Shown one piece after another: positions 30,637-39,206 of a stretch of DNA of 64,000 nucleotides. The translations under genes and the position numbers were made by a program. Where the stretch lies: the NCBI GenBank assembly GCA_903842065.1, contig CAIMKZ010000013.1, forward strand, positions 166,004 through 230,003. Direction: 5' to 3'. Position 1 is the first letter of the stretch; the number at the start of each line of letters is the position of its first letter. The notes under the pieces were generated by a model. That model saw only the letters and a list, made by a program, of their open reading frames with translations. It had not been told where the DNA came from and searched no databases. This stretch comes from an uncultured Acidobacteriaceae bacterium (GTDB lineage: Bacteria > Acidobacteriota > Terriglobia > Terriglobales > Acidobacteriaceae).

Positions 30637-31929
30637 TTACTGCAACAGCTTGGTAACCAGCTGCTGCATGCTGTTGGCCTGCGCCAGGGCCGAGATGCCG
30701 GTCTGGCTGAGGACCTGGTACTTAGCCATGTCCGAGGCAGCCTGCGCGTAGTCGGTGGCTTGCACCGCGTTCTGCGCCGCCTGGACGTTTTCCTGCTGCG
30801 TGGCCAGAACCTGGCCGATGGCGTTCAGGGTGTTGATCTGCGCGCCGATGTAGCCGTCCTGGCCCGCCACGTTCGAGATAGCCGTGTTCAGCGAGGTCAG
30901 CGCCGTCTGAGCGTTGGACTGGCTGGTCAGGCTGGTGCCGCTCAGGTTGGCGCCCGCGCCGGCCGTGTAGCTGATGGTCGCGATGCCGCCCGTGTTGTCG
31001 TTGGTCATCGCCGTGCCGGCAGCGGCTGACGCGCTCTGCGAAGTATCGTAGCCGCCGGTGGTGATGACGACCTTCTGCAGGCCCGCGGTTGTGGGAGCAG
31101 CGGTGCTGCTCACGTTGCCGGAGATCATGATGCCGGTGTCGGTCGAGGTATTCGCCGAGCCGGCAGCGCCTGCCGTGGTAAACGATGCCGTGAGGCCGCG
31201 TCCGGAGCCGTTGATGGCGTTCAGAAGCCCCTGTGCGGTTGTCGCCGCGGAGGTCACCACCGAGCCGGTCGAGCCGTCGGAGTTCTTGTACGAGATGGTC
31301 AGCGTAGTCGATGCGATCGTGTCGGTCAGCGCGGCGTTGGTGGACTGTCCGGTGCCGTTCGACAGATCGAGGAAGACGTTCTGGCCCGAATTGTAGCTCA
31401 TCGCGCCGTTGGTGTCGCCCACGTTCGAGCTCGACAGCGTCGAGATGCTGAGGTTGTCGAGCGATGCGCCCTGGCTCGAGGAGTCGCCGGCGTAGATGCC
31501 GACTGTGCCCGCGCCAAAGACCTTTTGCTGGTTGAAGGTGGTGGTTGAGCCGATGTTGTCGATTTCCGACAGGATCGACTTGTACTCCTGGTTGGCGGCC
31601 GTCTGCTGCGAGCTGGTCAGCGTGCCGTTGGCCACTTCGGTGGCTAGCGTGACAGCGCGGTTGAGCAGGCTGTTGACCTGCGAAAGTGCGCCATCGGCTA
31701 CCTGTAGAAGGCCTACGCCTTCCTGTGTGTTGGTTTTGGACTGGGTTAGAGCCTGCTGGTTGGCCTGAAGGCCGTTGACGAGCGAAAGTCCGGCCGCATC
31801 ATCGGCGCCGGAGTTGATTTTGGACCCCGAAGACAACTGCTGCAAAGTCTTCGACAAGTGGTTCTGCGAATTGCTGAGATTGTTCTCCGCATACACCGCG
31901 GAGAGGTTATTCAAGACACCCAGGGACAT
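30637..31929 (-). CDS. fliC: Flagellin
   Basis: The 430-residue protein has conserved ends: N-terminal MSLGVLNNLSAVYAENNLSN and QQLSSGSKINSGADDAAGLS; C-terminal ALTSLNTAISNVAGQDGYIG with AAQNAVQATDYAQAASDMAK and the closing SMQQLVTKLLQ. The middle is a variable, Ser/Thr/Gly-rich domain. It polymerises into the filament. AAGGAGAACCCC precedes the ATG. The gene is followed by two hairpins and then fliD-fliS, in the same direction. The flbD-motAB operon is divergent. Confidence 0.96.
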   Translation of the reverse strand: MSLGVLNNLSAVYAENNLSNSQNHLSKTLQQLSSGSKINSGADDAAGLSLVNGLQANQQALTQSKTNTQEGVGLLQVADGALSQVNSLLNRAVTLATEVANGTLTSSQQTAANQEYKSILSEIDNIGSTTTFNQQKVFGAGTVGIYAGDSSSQGASLDNLSISTLSSSNVGDTNGAMSYNSGQNVFLDLSNGTGQSTNAALTDTIASTTLTISYKNSDGSTGSVVTSAATTAQGLLNAINGSGRGLTASFTTAGAAGSANTSTDTGIMISGNVSSTAAPTTAGLQKVVITTGGYDTSQSASAAAGTAMTNDNTGGIATISYTAGAGANLSGTSLTSQSNAQTALTSLNTAISNVAGQDGYIGAQINTLNAIGQVLATQQENVQAAQNAVQATDYAQAASDMAKYQVLSQTGISALAQANSMQQLVTKLLQ

Positions 31930-32080
31930 GGGGTTCTCCTTGTTGGATGCGGGATTTGCGGCCTCTCCCCGTTGCGCCCCCCTTTTTTCCTACCCTGGGT
32001 TGCTGCTACCGCGGGAATCAGTACCGCCGCATCTGGCCCCTTCTTCGGCCTGGATGAAGTGGACTTTATCCCGACACGCT

Positions 32081-32142
32081 TGTGTCCTGCCCGGGACACA
32101 TCGAGCCGCCCATTTTTAACATTTCCCCGCCGCCGCCGATAA
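32081..32142 (+). promoter_or_regulatory. Sigma-28-type promoter of flbD-motAB, with upstream inverted repeat
   Basis: GCCGATAA at 32135-32142 is a perfect flagellar sigma-28 (FliA) -10 box. TTAACATT at 32116-32123, 11 bases before it, matches 5 of 8 bases of the -35 consensus TAAAGTTT. TGTGTCC-N6-GGACACA (32081-32100) is a perfect 7-bp-arm inverted repeat and a possible regulator site between the divergent fliC and flbD genes. I saw no equally clear fliC promoter. Confidence 0.7.
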
Positions 32143-32166
32143 CTCCATCCATGGAGGCTGATGGCA

Positions 32167-32463
32167 ATGATCGAACTGACCCGGCTCAACGGGACCCCGA
32201 TGGTGCTCAACAGCGATCTGATCAAAACTGCCGAGTCCTCGCCCGACACGATGCTGACACTGATCACCGGTGAAAAGCTGATCGTGCGCGAGGAGACGGC
32301 GGAAGTTATGGAGCGTGTGATCGCATATCGCTCCCGCCTGCTGGCCGATGTGGCGCGCAGGCTGCCAAAGTTCGCAGACGTGGAGCGGATCGCGGGGATG
32401 ACGAGTATCAATCCGGCGGGAGACGGCCCGGCTTCGACCGGCGGCTTCGGCAGACAGCGCTGA
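32167..32463 (+). CDS. flbD: FlbD-family flagellar protein
   Basis: The 98-residue protein is FlbD-like: MIELTRLNGTPMVLNSDLIK, then ESSPDTMLTLITGEKLIVRE. It is a small conserved protein found beside motAB in many flagellated bacteria; its role is unclear. GGAGG at 32153-32157 is 9 bases before ATG 32167 and only 3 before the in-frame ATG at 32161, so 32167 is the better start. Confidence 0.88.
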   Translation: MIELTRLNGTPMVLNSDLIKTAESSPDTMLTLITGEKLIVREETAEVMERVIAYRSRLLADVARRLPKFADVERIAGMTSINPAGDGPASTGGFGRQR

Positions 32464-32523
32464 CACGCTACATCTGGCCGCAACGCCGGCTCGCGCGTTC
32501 ACAAAGGGAAATGAGGGCTGAGA

Positions 32524-33297
32524 ATGGAAAAGGGAAGCATCGGCGGCGTCTTGCTGGCCATCGCGGGAATCGTCGCGGGGCTGATTCTCGAGGGCGGCAA
32601 CGTGGGCCAGATTTTGCAGCCCACCGCCGCCTTGATCGTGATCGGCGGCACTTTGGGCGCGGTGCTCGTGCAGTTTCCCCCGCGCACCGTGCTCGCGGCA
32701 TTCGGCAGCCTGCGCATGCTGTTCGCCGCTTCATCCAAACGGGATACACAGCTGCTCCGCCAGTTGCTCGCGTTTGCCAACAAGGCCCGCCGCCAGGGCG
32801 TCGTTTCCCTCGACGCCGATCTGCCCACAATCCAGGATCCCTTTCTCAAACAGACCCTGATGCTGGCCGTCGACGGAACCGAGCCCGCCGATCTGCGCAA
32901 CATCATGCGCGTCAATATGGAGTCGATCGCCGAGCAGGAGGAGCGCATGCCCGCCGTCTTCGAGTCGGCCGGAGGATTCTCGCCCACCATCGGCATCCTC
33001 GGCGCCGTGCTCGGACTCATCCAGGTCATGCAGCATCTGGACAACATCAATGAAGTAGGCCGCGGCATCGCGGTGGCCTTCGTGGCCACCATCTACGGCG
33101 TCGGCTTCGCCAACCTCTTCTTCCTGCCCTTCGCCGGAAAGATGCACTCGCGCATCCGCGCCGGACATCGCCGCCGCGAGATGATGCTCGAAGGTGTCAT
33201 CGCCATCCTCGAAGGCATCAACCCGCGCATGCTTGAGGTCAAACTCAGCGGTTTCCTCGACACGAGCGCAAACAAGCGCAGAGAAGAGGCTGCATGA
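32524..33297 (+). CDS. motA: Flagellar motor stator protein MotA
   Basis: The 257-residue protein has the MotA layout: two N-terminal membrane helices (residues about 5-52: SIGGVLLAIAGIVAGLILEG and on), a cytoplasmic loop with the torque-generating charges, and GGFSPTIGILGAVLGLIQVM with the conserved Pro, then a last helix. It pairs with MotB to conduct protons (or Na+). GAGGGCTGAGA precedes the ATG. The stop overlaps the motB start by 4 bases (ATGA). Confidence 0.95.
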   Translation: MEKGSIGGVLLAIAGIVAGLILEGGNVGQILQPTAALIVIGGTLGAVLVQFPPRTVLAAFGSLRMLFAASSKRDTQLLRQLLAFANKARRQGVVSLDADLPTIQDPFLKQTLMLAVDGTEPADLRNIMRVNMESIAEQEERMPAVFESAGGFSPTIGILGAVLGLIQVMQHLDNINEVGRGIAVAFVATIYGVGFANLFFLPFAGKMHSRIRAGHRRREMMLEGVIAILEGINPRMLEVKLSGFLDTSANKRREEAA

Positions 33298-34103
33298 GAC
33301 CGCCGATCGAGCGCCGCCGCGGAAACCACGACCGCTGGCTGGTCTCTTACGCCGATTTCGTCACGCTGCTCTTCGGATTCTTCGTCGTGCTCTACGCCTT
33401 TGCTCGCACCGACGCAAAAAAGCAGTCGCAGATTCCCGACGCCATCGACTCCGCCTTTCAGTCGATGGGGTTGACTCCGGGCACAGGGGGCAAGTTGAGC
33501 GCGCAGAACCCATCCGATGCAAAGCCCACATCGATCACCACCGCCGAGCAGGTTCGCACGTCGGCCGAGGTCAAGCAGGATCTCGAACGCATTGAGCGCG
33601 CGCTGGCGCAAAGCCTGGCCACGGAAGTGAAGTCGGGCGCGGTATCGCTCACCATGGAGCGCAGTGGACTCGTCATCACCTTGCACGAGGCCGGATTTTT
33701 CGCCTCCGGCTCGGCGACTCCCGATCCGCGCGCTGCGGGAACGCTGCGCCAGATCGCCGCCTCGCTGAGCGGCTCGCCCTACGACGTGCGCGTCGAAGGC
33801 CACACCGACGACGTGCCCATGCACTCGGCTCTCTTCAACTCCAACTGGGATCTCTCCGCGGCGCGAGCAACCGCCATAGGCCGGCTGATGCTTGCATTGA
33901 AAGGCATCGCGCCCGAACGGCTCTCGGTAGCGGGCTTTGGTGAGTTTCATCCCGTCGCCACCAACGACACTCCCGAAGGCCGCTCGCAGAACCGCCGCGT
34001 GGACCTGGTTGTCATGCCCAGCACCAGCCTCGACTTTGCCTCGCAGCAGAAGTCAAACGCCACAGGCGAATGGCAGCGCGTGACAGAGGGGGACGAGCCA
34101 TAG
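33294..34103 (+). CDS. motB: Flagellar motor stator protein MotB
   Basis: The 269-residue protein has the single plug-and-helix N terminus (LVSYADFVTLLFGFFVVLYA) with the ion-binding Asp21. Its C-terminal OmpA-like peptidoglycan-binding domain has VRVEGHTDDVPMHSALFNS and RAAATAIGR-type residues (WDLSAARATAIGRLML). ATG 33294 overlaps the motA stop. The TAG stop merges into a 9-base repeat array. Confidence 0.95.
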   Translation: MRPPIERRRGNHDRWLVSYADFVTLLFGFFVVLYAFARTDAKKQSQIPDAIDSAFQSMGLTPGTGGKLSAQNPSDAKPTSITTAEQVRTSAEVKQDLERIERALAQSLATEVKSGAVSLTMERSGLVITLHEAGFFASGSATPDPRAAGTLRQIAASLSGSPYDVRVEGHTDDVPMHSALFNSNWDLSAARATAIGRLMLALKGIAPERLSVAGFGEFHPVATNDTPEGRSQNRRVDLVVMPSTSLDFASQQKSNATGEWQRVTEGDEP

Positions 34104-34233
34104 CGGGGTAAGCATAGTTAGCGGTGCTAGTGGAGTTAGTTTGGCTGCGGTAGCTATCAAATGCCTTTATCTACGTTCTTAGCAAGCAACGCTGTATCAA
34201 ACCACGCTAACAACGCTAACGCCGCTATCTCCG

Positions 34234-34240
<7 letters not shown>
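34103..34240. repeat. Two 9-bp-period arrays in inverted orientation between convergent genes
   Basis: Array one (34103-34138) is GCGGGGTAA, GCATAGTTA, GCGGTGCTA, GTGGAGTTA. Array two (34205-34240) is CGCTAACAA, CGCTAACGC, CGCTATCTC, CGCTACTCA, the same unit reversed. They flank the motB stop and the yjbQ stop, and both stops (TAG) fall inside repeat units. The RNA from either side could fold into a long imperfect hairpin, so they may serve as a bidirectional terminator. Confidence 0.65.
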
Positions 34241-34650
<410 letters not shown>

Positions 34651-34810
34651 CGCATTCGATCTAGTTTCAGGCATTTTCTTCTTCGCCTCGGAGTGGGTCT
34701 GTTGCCGCGACAGCAACGCGCGCCAGTCAGCCTGATTGTAGAGGGATGGGGGAGCCGGAGCGCAAGCCTGTACGCAACACCGAGCCGGCCCATTATCCTT
34801 GAAGGCAGAC

Positions 34811-35179
34811 ATGGAAACCACTCCTCAATCGCCGGCCGACGAGCACTCACAGCGCGGACTCGACCTGCTGGCCCAGGGCAGCCCCATCGAAGCCGCTCGC
34901 GAGTTTCGCGCCGCCATCGACGCCGACTTCAACCACATCGAGGCCCATCACGGACTGGTGCGCGCCTTGCGCGATGCGAAGAAATTCGAAGAGTCCATCG
35001 CCATCGCGCTCAAATTAACTGTCCTGACCCCGGACGATCCGCTGGCTCACACCGCACTTTCCATCTCCCTCCAGCACGGAGGTCACGTTACTGAAGCGGA
35101 GACCGCCGCCGCCCGTGCCCGCGTTATTGAGTGGAAGATCGCCCTCCAGTCCCCGCCCGAAGAGGATACGAAGCTGTGA
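34811..35179 (+). CDS. Small tetratricopeptide-repeat protein
   Basis: The 122-residue protein is built of TPR-like helical pairs: [40 protein letters not shown] and [20 protein letters not shown]. It lacks a signal peptide and probably scaffolds proteins in the cytoplasm. ATG 34811 has GAAGG before it. Its stop overlaps the GTG of the next gene (GTGA), so translational coupling with the DNA glycosylase gene is expected. Confidence 0.85.
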   Translation: METTPQSPADEHSQRGLDLLAQGSPIEAAREFRAAIDADFNHIEAHHGLVRALRDAKKFEESIAIALKLTVLTPDDPLAHTALSISLQHGGHVTEAETAAARARVIEWKIALQSPPEEDTKL

Positions 35180-35874
35180 AGCAGAGTGCTCTCTCGCCGC
35201 CCCAGCGGCTGCGCAGGATGCACGACACCCTCGCCGCCGCCTTCGGCCCGCAGCACTGGTGGCCGGCGCGGACGCGTTTTGAAATGATTCTCGGCGCCTA
35301 CCTCACCCAGAACACCTCATGGAAGGCCGTCGAGCGCTCGCTCTCGAACCTTCGTGCCGCCGGAGCTCTGACCATCGCCGGAGTTCGCGCCCTCTCGCTC
35401 GAAGAGTTGCGGCGGCTCATCCAGCCTTCGGGCTTCTTCACCCGCAAGGCTCCTGCGATTCAGGCACTCGTAGCCATGCTCGACAGCGAATTTTCTGGCT
35501 CGCTCACCCAAATGGCGAAAGCTCCAACCGCTCCTTTGCGCAAGCGGTTGCTCGATCTGCCCGGCGTGGGACCGGAGACCGCCGACGCCATTCTCCTCTA
35601 CGCGCTCGGCCACGCGGTCCCGGTTGCCGACGAGTACCTGCGCCGCATAGTAGAACGGCACCAACTGATCGAAGCAAATCGGCGAATCTCCTACGACGAT
35701 CTCACTGGACTCACGCGCGAAGCCTTTGCCGCCGATCCCGAACCAGAGCGCAGGCAGCTTTTCAACGAGTTCCACGCCCTCACCGTAGCCGTCGGCAAGG
35801 CCCACTGCGGCCGCACGCCACGCTGCGAAGGCTGTCCTCTCGTCGCCGATCTCGACGAAGATCGCCGAGTTTGA
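35176..35874 (+). CDS. Endonuclease III-like (HhH-GPD) DNA glycosylase
   Basis: The 232-residue protein has the HhH-GPD core: ILGAYLTQNTSWKAVERSL, the helix-hairpin-helix LLDLPGVGPETADAILLYAL and the catalytic Asp region VADEYLRRIV. In bifunctional endonuclease III a Lys follows Gly in LPGVGxK; here it is Glu (GPET), which suggests a monofunctional glycosylase. The C-terminal iron-sulphur loop reads CGRTPRCEGCPL, with only three of the usual four Cys; the fourth position is Leu. GTG 35176 overlaps the upstream stop. Confidence 0.85.
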   Translation: MKQSALSPPQRLRRMHDTLAAAFGPQHWWPARTRFEMILGAYLTQNTSWKAVERSLSNLRAAGALTIAGVRALSLEELRRLIQPSGFFTRKAPAIQALVAMLDSEFSGSLTQMAKAPTAPLRKRLLDLPGVGPETADAILLYALGHAVPVADEYLRRIVERHQLIEANRRISYDDLTGLTREAFAADPEPERRQLFNEFHALTVAVGKAHCGRTPRCEGCPLVADLDEDRRV

Positions 35875-35900
35875 GGTGCAAGTCGAGGCGTCTGGCAAAC

Positions 35901-35936
35901 TAACTTCGCTGACTCCGTTAACACCGCCAGCGCCGC
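35901..35936. repeat. 9-bp-period repeat array
   Basis: TAACTTCGC, TGACTCCGT, TAACACCGC, CAGCGCCGC: four in-phase 9-base units, the reverse complement type of the array at 20-55. They lie between the DNA glycosylase and DUF3467 genes. Confidence 0.65.
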
Positions 35937-35963
35937 TGCCTCATGTCGTAATCTGGAATCATC

Positions 35964-36269
35964 ATGAGCTCAACACCGGCACAACCCGAACTGAAGGTAG
36001 CCCAGTCGCCCGAGTATCGCGAAATTTACGCCAACAGCGTGCAGGTTCGCGTCACTGTATGGGATTTCCAATTGATCTTCGGCACCGCTTCGAGCGAGTC
36101 GCCCGACCAGGTCAACATCCGCAATCAGGCGGCCGTCTTCCTGAGCCCGCAGCAGGCCAAGGCGCTGTTCAACGTCCTCGGTCAGAACCTCGCCCAGTAC
36201 GAGGCGGCCTTCGGAACGCTGAGTCTGGAGCCCAAGGGGAAGGCCTTTCCCTCCGGGCCGGTGAACTAG
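35964..36269 (+). CDS. DUF3467 protein
   Basis: The 101-residue protein fits DUF3467: YANSVQVRVTVWDFQLIFGT, VNIRNQAAVFLSPQQAKALF and NVLGQNLAQYEAAFG. Family members are small, widespread and uncharacterised. It starts at ATG 35964, 90 bases after the glycosylase gene across a repeat array, and ends 16 bases before the glycosyltransferase gene. Confidence 0.88.
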   Translation: MSSTPAQPELKVAQSPEYREIYANSVQVRVTVWDFQLIFGTASSESPDQVNIRNQAAVFLSPQQAKALFNVLGQNLAQYEAAFGTLSLEPKGKAFPSGPVN

Positions 36270-36285
36270 GCCAGGGAGCGGCAGC

Positions 36286-37896
36286 GTGCAACTGAAACGG
36301 CTTCTCAATCCGTGGCCCGATGAGCCGCTGCCCCTGTGGATGATCTTTCCGGTCATCTTCGTGGCGCTCTATGTTTCGCACTTCGTCTTTCTGCGCCTGC
36401 CCTATTTCTGGGACGAGGCCGGCTACTACATCCCTGCCGCATGGGACTTCTTTCGCACCGGCTCGCTCATTCCCATCACCACCGTTTCAAACGCGCATCC
36501 GCCGCTGCCCAGCATCTATCTCGCTCTCTGGTGGAAGACCTCGGGCTTCTACCCCGAAGTCACGCGCGAGGCTGTGCTGGTGGTGGCAGCGCTGGCGATC
36601 CTCGCTGTTTGGCGGCTGGCGATGCGCCTCACCTCATCTCCATTGGTCGCCTTCTGGACGGCCCTGCTCACCGGCATCTATCCCATCTGGTTCTCGCAGT
36701 CCATGCTGGCCCACGCCGACATTTTCGCCGCGGCCTGCTCGCTGTGGGGAATGGTGTATGCGCTCCCAAGCCGCAATCGCAGGCCCTGGGTTGCCGCCGT
36801 GTGCTTTTCGGCGGCAGCGCTCTCAAAAGAAACTGCAATTGCTATCCCGCTCGTCCTTGCCCTCACCAGCCTGATTGAAGCCATGCGCGACCGGAGCGAG
36901 GGGAAGGGAAGAGCGCTTCGCGAAGCGGCGTGGCTCGCGCTACCCGTGCTACCTCTCGCCGTCTGGTACTGCTTCCACTACTTCAAGACCGGCTTCCTCT
37001 TCGGCAACCCCGAGTTTCTGCGCTACAACGCCGGGACGACGATGGGGCCAGTTCGTGTGCTGGCCGCGCTCTGGCATCGGCTGCTGCATCTCGCGGCGCA
37101 CATGAATTTATTTGTGCCGGTAGCAGTGGGTCTGGCGGCGCTGTTGCTCCCATTGCGCAAAGATGCCGAAGGCGCAGAGCGCAGCGGCATCGTGTGGTTC
37201 ACCTTCAAGCGCATCTACGTGCTGCTGGCCGCCAACGCGCTGTTGTTCAGCCTCATCGGCGGAGCACTGCTCACCCGCTATCTGCTGCCTATGTATCCGC
37301 TGGTCATTCTGCTGGCGCTCGTCTCCATGTACCGCCGCGCGCCGTGGTGGAACGCCCTCGCGGCCATCTCAGCAGCAGCGTTCGTGGCCGCGCTCCTGGT
37401 CAATCCGCCTTATGGATTTGCGCCCGAAGACAACCTCGCCTGGACGCGTCTTGTTCGCATGGATCTTGCTGCAATCCATCAGCTTGAGAAGCGCGATCCC
37501 GGCGCTATTGTCATGACCGCATGGCCGGTGAGCGACCAGCTCACACGCCCCGAACTCGGCTACGTCAAAGAGCCGTGGAGGGTCCTGGTGGTCAACGATT
37601 TCACTTCGGCCCAGATCGATGCCGCCGCCGCGCAGCCGGAAAATTATTCGGCCGCGCTGGTCTTCTCCACCAAGTTCGATCCGGTAAATCCACTGTTCTC
37701 TCTCGGCATCGACCAGCGGCTCAACGAGCAGTACTTCGGCATGCACCACGATCTTGCGCCCGAGGAGATCGCGCTCCGGCTGCACGGCACTCTGCTTTGG
37801 AAGCAGTCAAACCAGGGAATGTGGATTGCGCTGATTCGTTTCAACCGCCAGATTGAAGCCGCATTGCAACGCCCCGCGCCGCCAGCCGTCTACTAA
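36286..37896 (+). CDS. GT39-type (ArnT/PMT-like) polyprenyl-phosphate-dependent glycosyltransferase, membrane
   Basis: The 536-residue polytopic protein has the GT39/PMT-type first periplasmic loop with the catalytic acidic motif: YFWDEAGYYIPAAWDFFRTG and NAHPPLPSIYLALWWKT. About 9-11 hydrophobic segments follow. It would move a sugar from a polyprenyl-phosphate donor to an envelope acceptor. GTG 36286 follows AGGGAGCGG. Its stop overlaps that of the convergent antiporter gene. Confidence 0.85.
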   Translation: MQLKRLLNPWPDEPLPLWMIFPVIFVALYVSHFVFLRLPYFWDEAGYYIPAAWDFFRTGSLIPITTVSNAHPPLPSIYLALWWKTSGFYPEVTREAVLVVAALAILAVWRLAMRLTSSPLVAFWTALLTGIYPIWFSQSMLAHADIFAAACSLWGMVYALPSRNRRPWVAAVCFSAAALSKETAIAIPLVLALTSLIEAMRDRSEGKGRALREAAWLALPVLPLAVWYCFHYFKTGFLFGNPEFLRYNAGTTMGPVRVLAALWHRLLHLAAHMNLFVPVAVGLAALLLPLRKDAEGAERSGIVWFTFKRIYVLLAANALLFSLIGGALLTRYLLPMYPLVILLALVSMYRRAPWWNALAAISAAAFVAALLVNPPYGFAPEDNLAWTRLVRMDLAAIHQLEKRDPGAIVMTAWPVSDQLTRPELGYVKEPWRVLVVNDFTSAQIDAAAAQPENYSAALVFSTKFDPVNPLFSLGIDQRLNEQYFGMHHDLAPEEIALRLHGTLLWKQSNQGMWIALIRFNRQIEAALQRPAPPAVY

Positions 37897-39107
37897 GCGC
37901 CGCCATCGTGCCCGCTGCCAATCTGGCGCGACGGAATCTCGCCGATCCTGCGTAGCAGCGGCGCTATGGTGAGAGCCTGCACAAAGATCGAGAACGCCAC
38001 CACGCCGAAGCTTACCGTCACAATCGCATCGTGCATGGGAAGCCCTGCGGGCAGCGCAAGGGCCAGAGCCAGAGCAAGTGCTCCGCGCAGGCCGCCCCAG
38101 AAGAGAGCGAGCTGGTGGCGGCCCGTAACCCGTTGCTGCGACCAGCCAAAGAGAGCGCAGCAGGGAAATACCGATAGCGCGCGAGCCACAAGCACAACTG
38201 CGATGCCAGTGAGCACGGGAATCCAGAAGGGCAGGATGCGCTGATGGCTCTGCTCCGCGCCCAGAAGCAGGAAGACCATGGAGTTGGCCACGAACGCGGC
38301 GAACTCCCAAAAGTGCTCGATGGCCTGACGCCCGCGCGGCGTAACGCGATCGATTTTGCCGAAGTTGCGCATCGCCAGACCGGCGGCGATGGTGGCAAGA
38401 ACGCCCGACATGCCCAGCGAGTCAGCAAGCAGAAACGATCCCCATGCGGCCACGGCGGTCCAGGTAATCTCAACAACGTAGTCCTTTGTGCGGCCCATCA
38501 GCAGCAGCGAAACGATGCCCGTAGCCACGCCACAGGCCACGCCGCCGCCGATGCTTTTTACGAGCAGCAGCGCGACTCCCCCGGCTCCAAACGGGGGGCC
38601 GATGACGAAGGCCACCACCACGGCAAAGGCCACGGCCGCGGTGCCGTCGTTGATCAGGCTCTCGGCCTCGATAAGCAGAAGCAGCCGCCCGCCGGCGCGA
38701 GCCTCGCGGAAGATGGCGATAACCGAGACCGGATCGGTGGCGGCGATCAGCGCTCCAAAGATGAGCGAATCCATCCACGGCCAGCCCAGCAGCAGATGCA
38801 TTCCCGCCGCGGTGGCCGCGCCCGAGATCACCACGCCAAGCGTGGCCAGCACGCCTACGACCAGCGCGTTGCGGCGCAGATGGCTCCAGTCGATGTGGTA
38901 GGCGGCCTCAAACAGCAGCGGCGGCAGCAGGACGGTGTAGATCAGATCCCGCGTCAGCTCGATGCGCGGCGCAAAGGGTACGGCGGCCAGCCCGACACCC
39001 GCCGCGACCAGTCCGATGGCGTACGGCAGGCGCAGCCGCTTGCTCAGCATGGCAACAACGGCGGCCACAAGCAGAAACAGCGTGCCGGTTTGTGCGTCGA
39101 GTTGCAT
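37893..39107 (-). CDS. Na+/H+ antiporter (CPA1/NhaP type)
   Basis: The 404-residue protein has about 12 membrane helices and the CPA1 hallmarks: FEAAYHIDWSHLRRN, GALIAATDPVSVIAIFREAR with the essential TDP, and EAESLINDGTAAVAFAVVVA (the ND motif). It exchanges Na+ or K+ for H+. The C terminus is short, without the cytosolic regulatory tail of larger homologues. ATG 39107 lacks a strong Shine-Dalgarno. Confidence 0.93.
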   Translation of the reverse strand: MQLDAQTGTLFLLVAAVVAMLSKRLRLPYAIGLVAAGVGLAAVPFAPRIELTRDLIYTVLLPPLLFEAAYHIDWSHLRRNALVVGVLATLGVVISGAATAAGMHLLLGWPWMDSLIFGALIAATDPVSVIAIFREARAGGRLLLLIEAESLINDGTAAVAFAVVVAFVIGPPFGAGGVALLLVKSIGGGVACGVATGIVSLLLMGRTKDYVVEITWTAVAAWGSFLLADSLGMSGVLATIAAGLAMRNFGKIDRVTPRGRQAIEHFWEFAAFVANSMVFLLLGAEQSHQRILPFWIPVLTGIAVVLVARALSVFPCCALFGWSQQRVTGRHQLALFWGGLRGALALALALALPAGLPMHDAIVTVSFGVVAFSIFVQALTIAPLLRRIGEIPSRQIGSGHDGGA

Positions 39108-39206
39108 TGGAATTCATAGTAGAGGATTGAATTGTCTAAGCCAATGAGATTCGTTCCGCACTCCGCGCATGAGCCGGATGCGCGGAACAACTATAATGCT
39201 CTTGTC

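Noticed and set aside
32041..32160. Sigma-28 or sigma-54 promoter for fliC on the minus strand
   Set aside because: The best -10 match (CGGGATAA) fits 5 of 8 bases and has no -35 partner; no TGGCAC-N5-TTGCA site was found.
38244..39119. A plus-strand gene across the antiporter
   Set aside because: The translation is His/Gln/Arg-rich with no known motif; the minus-strand antiporter explains the stretch fully.
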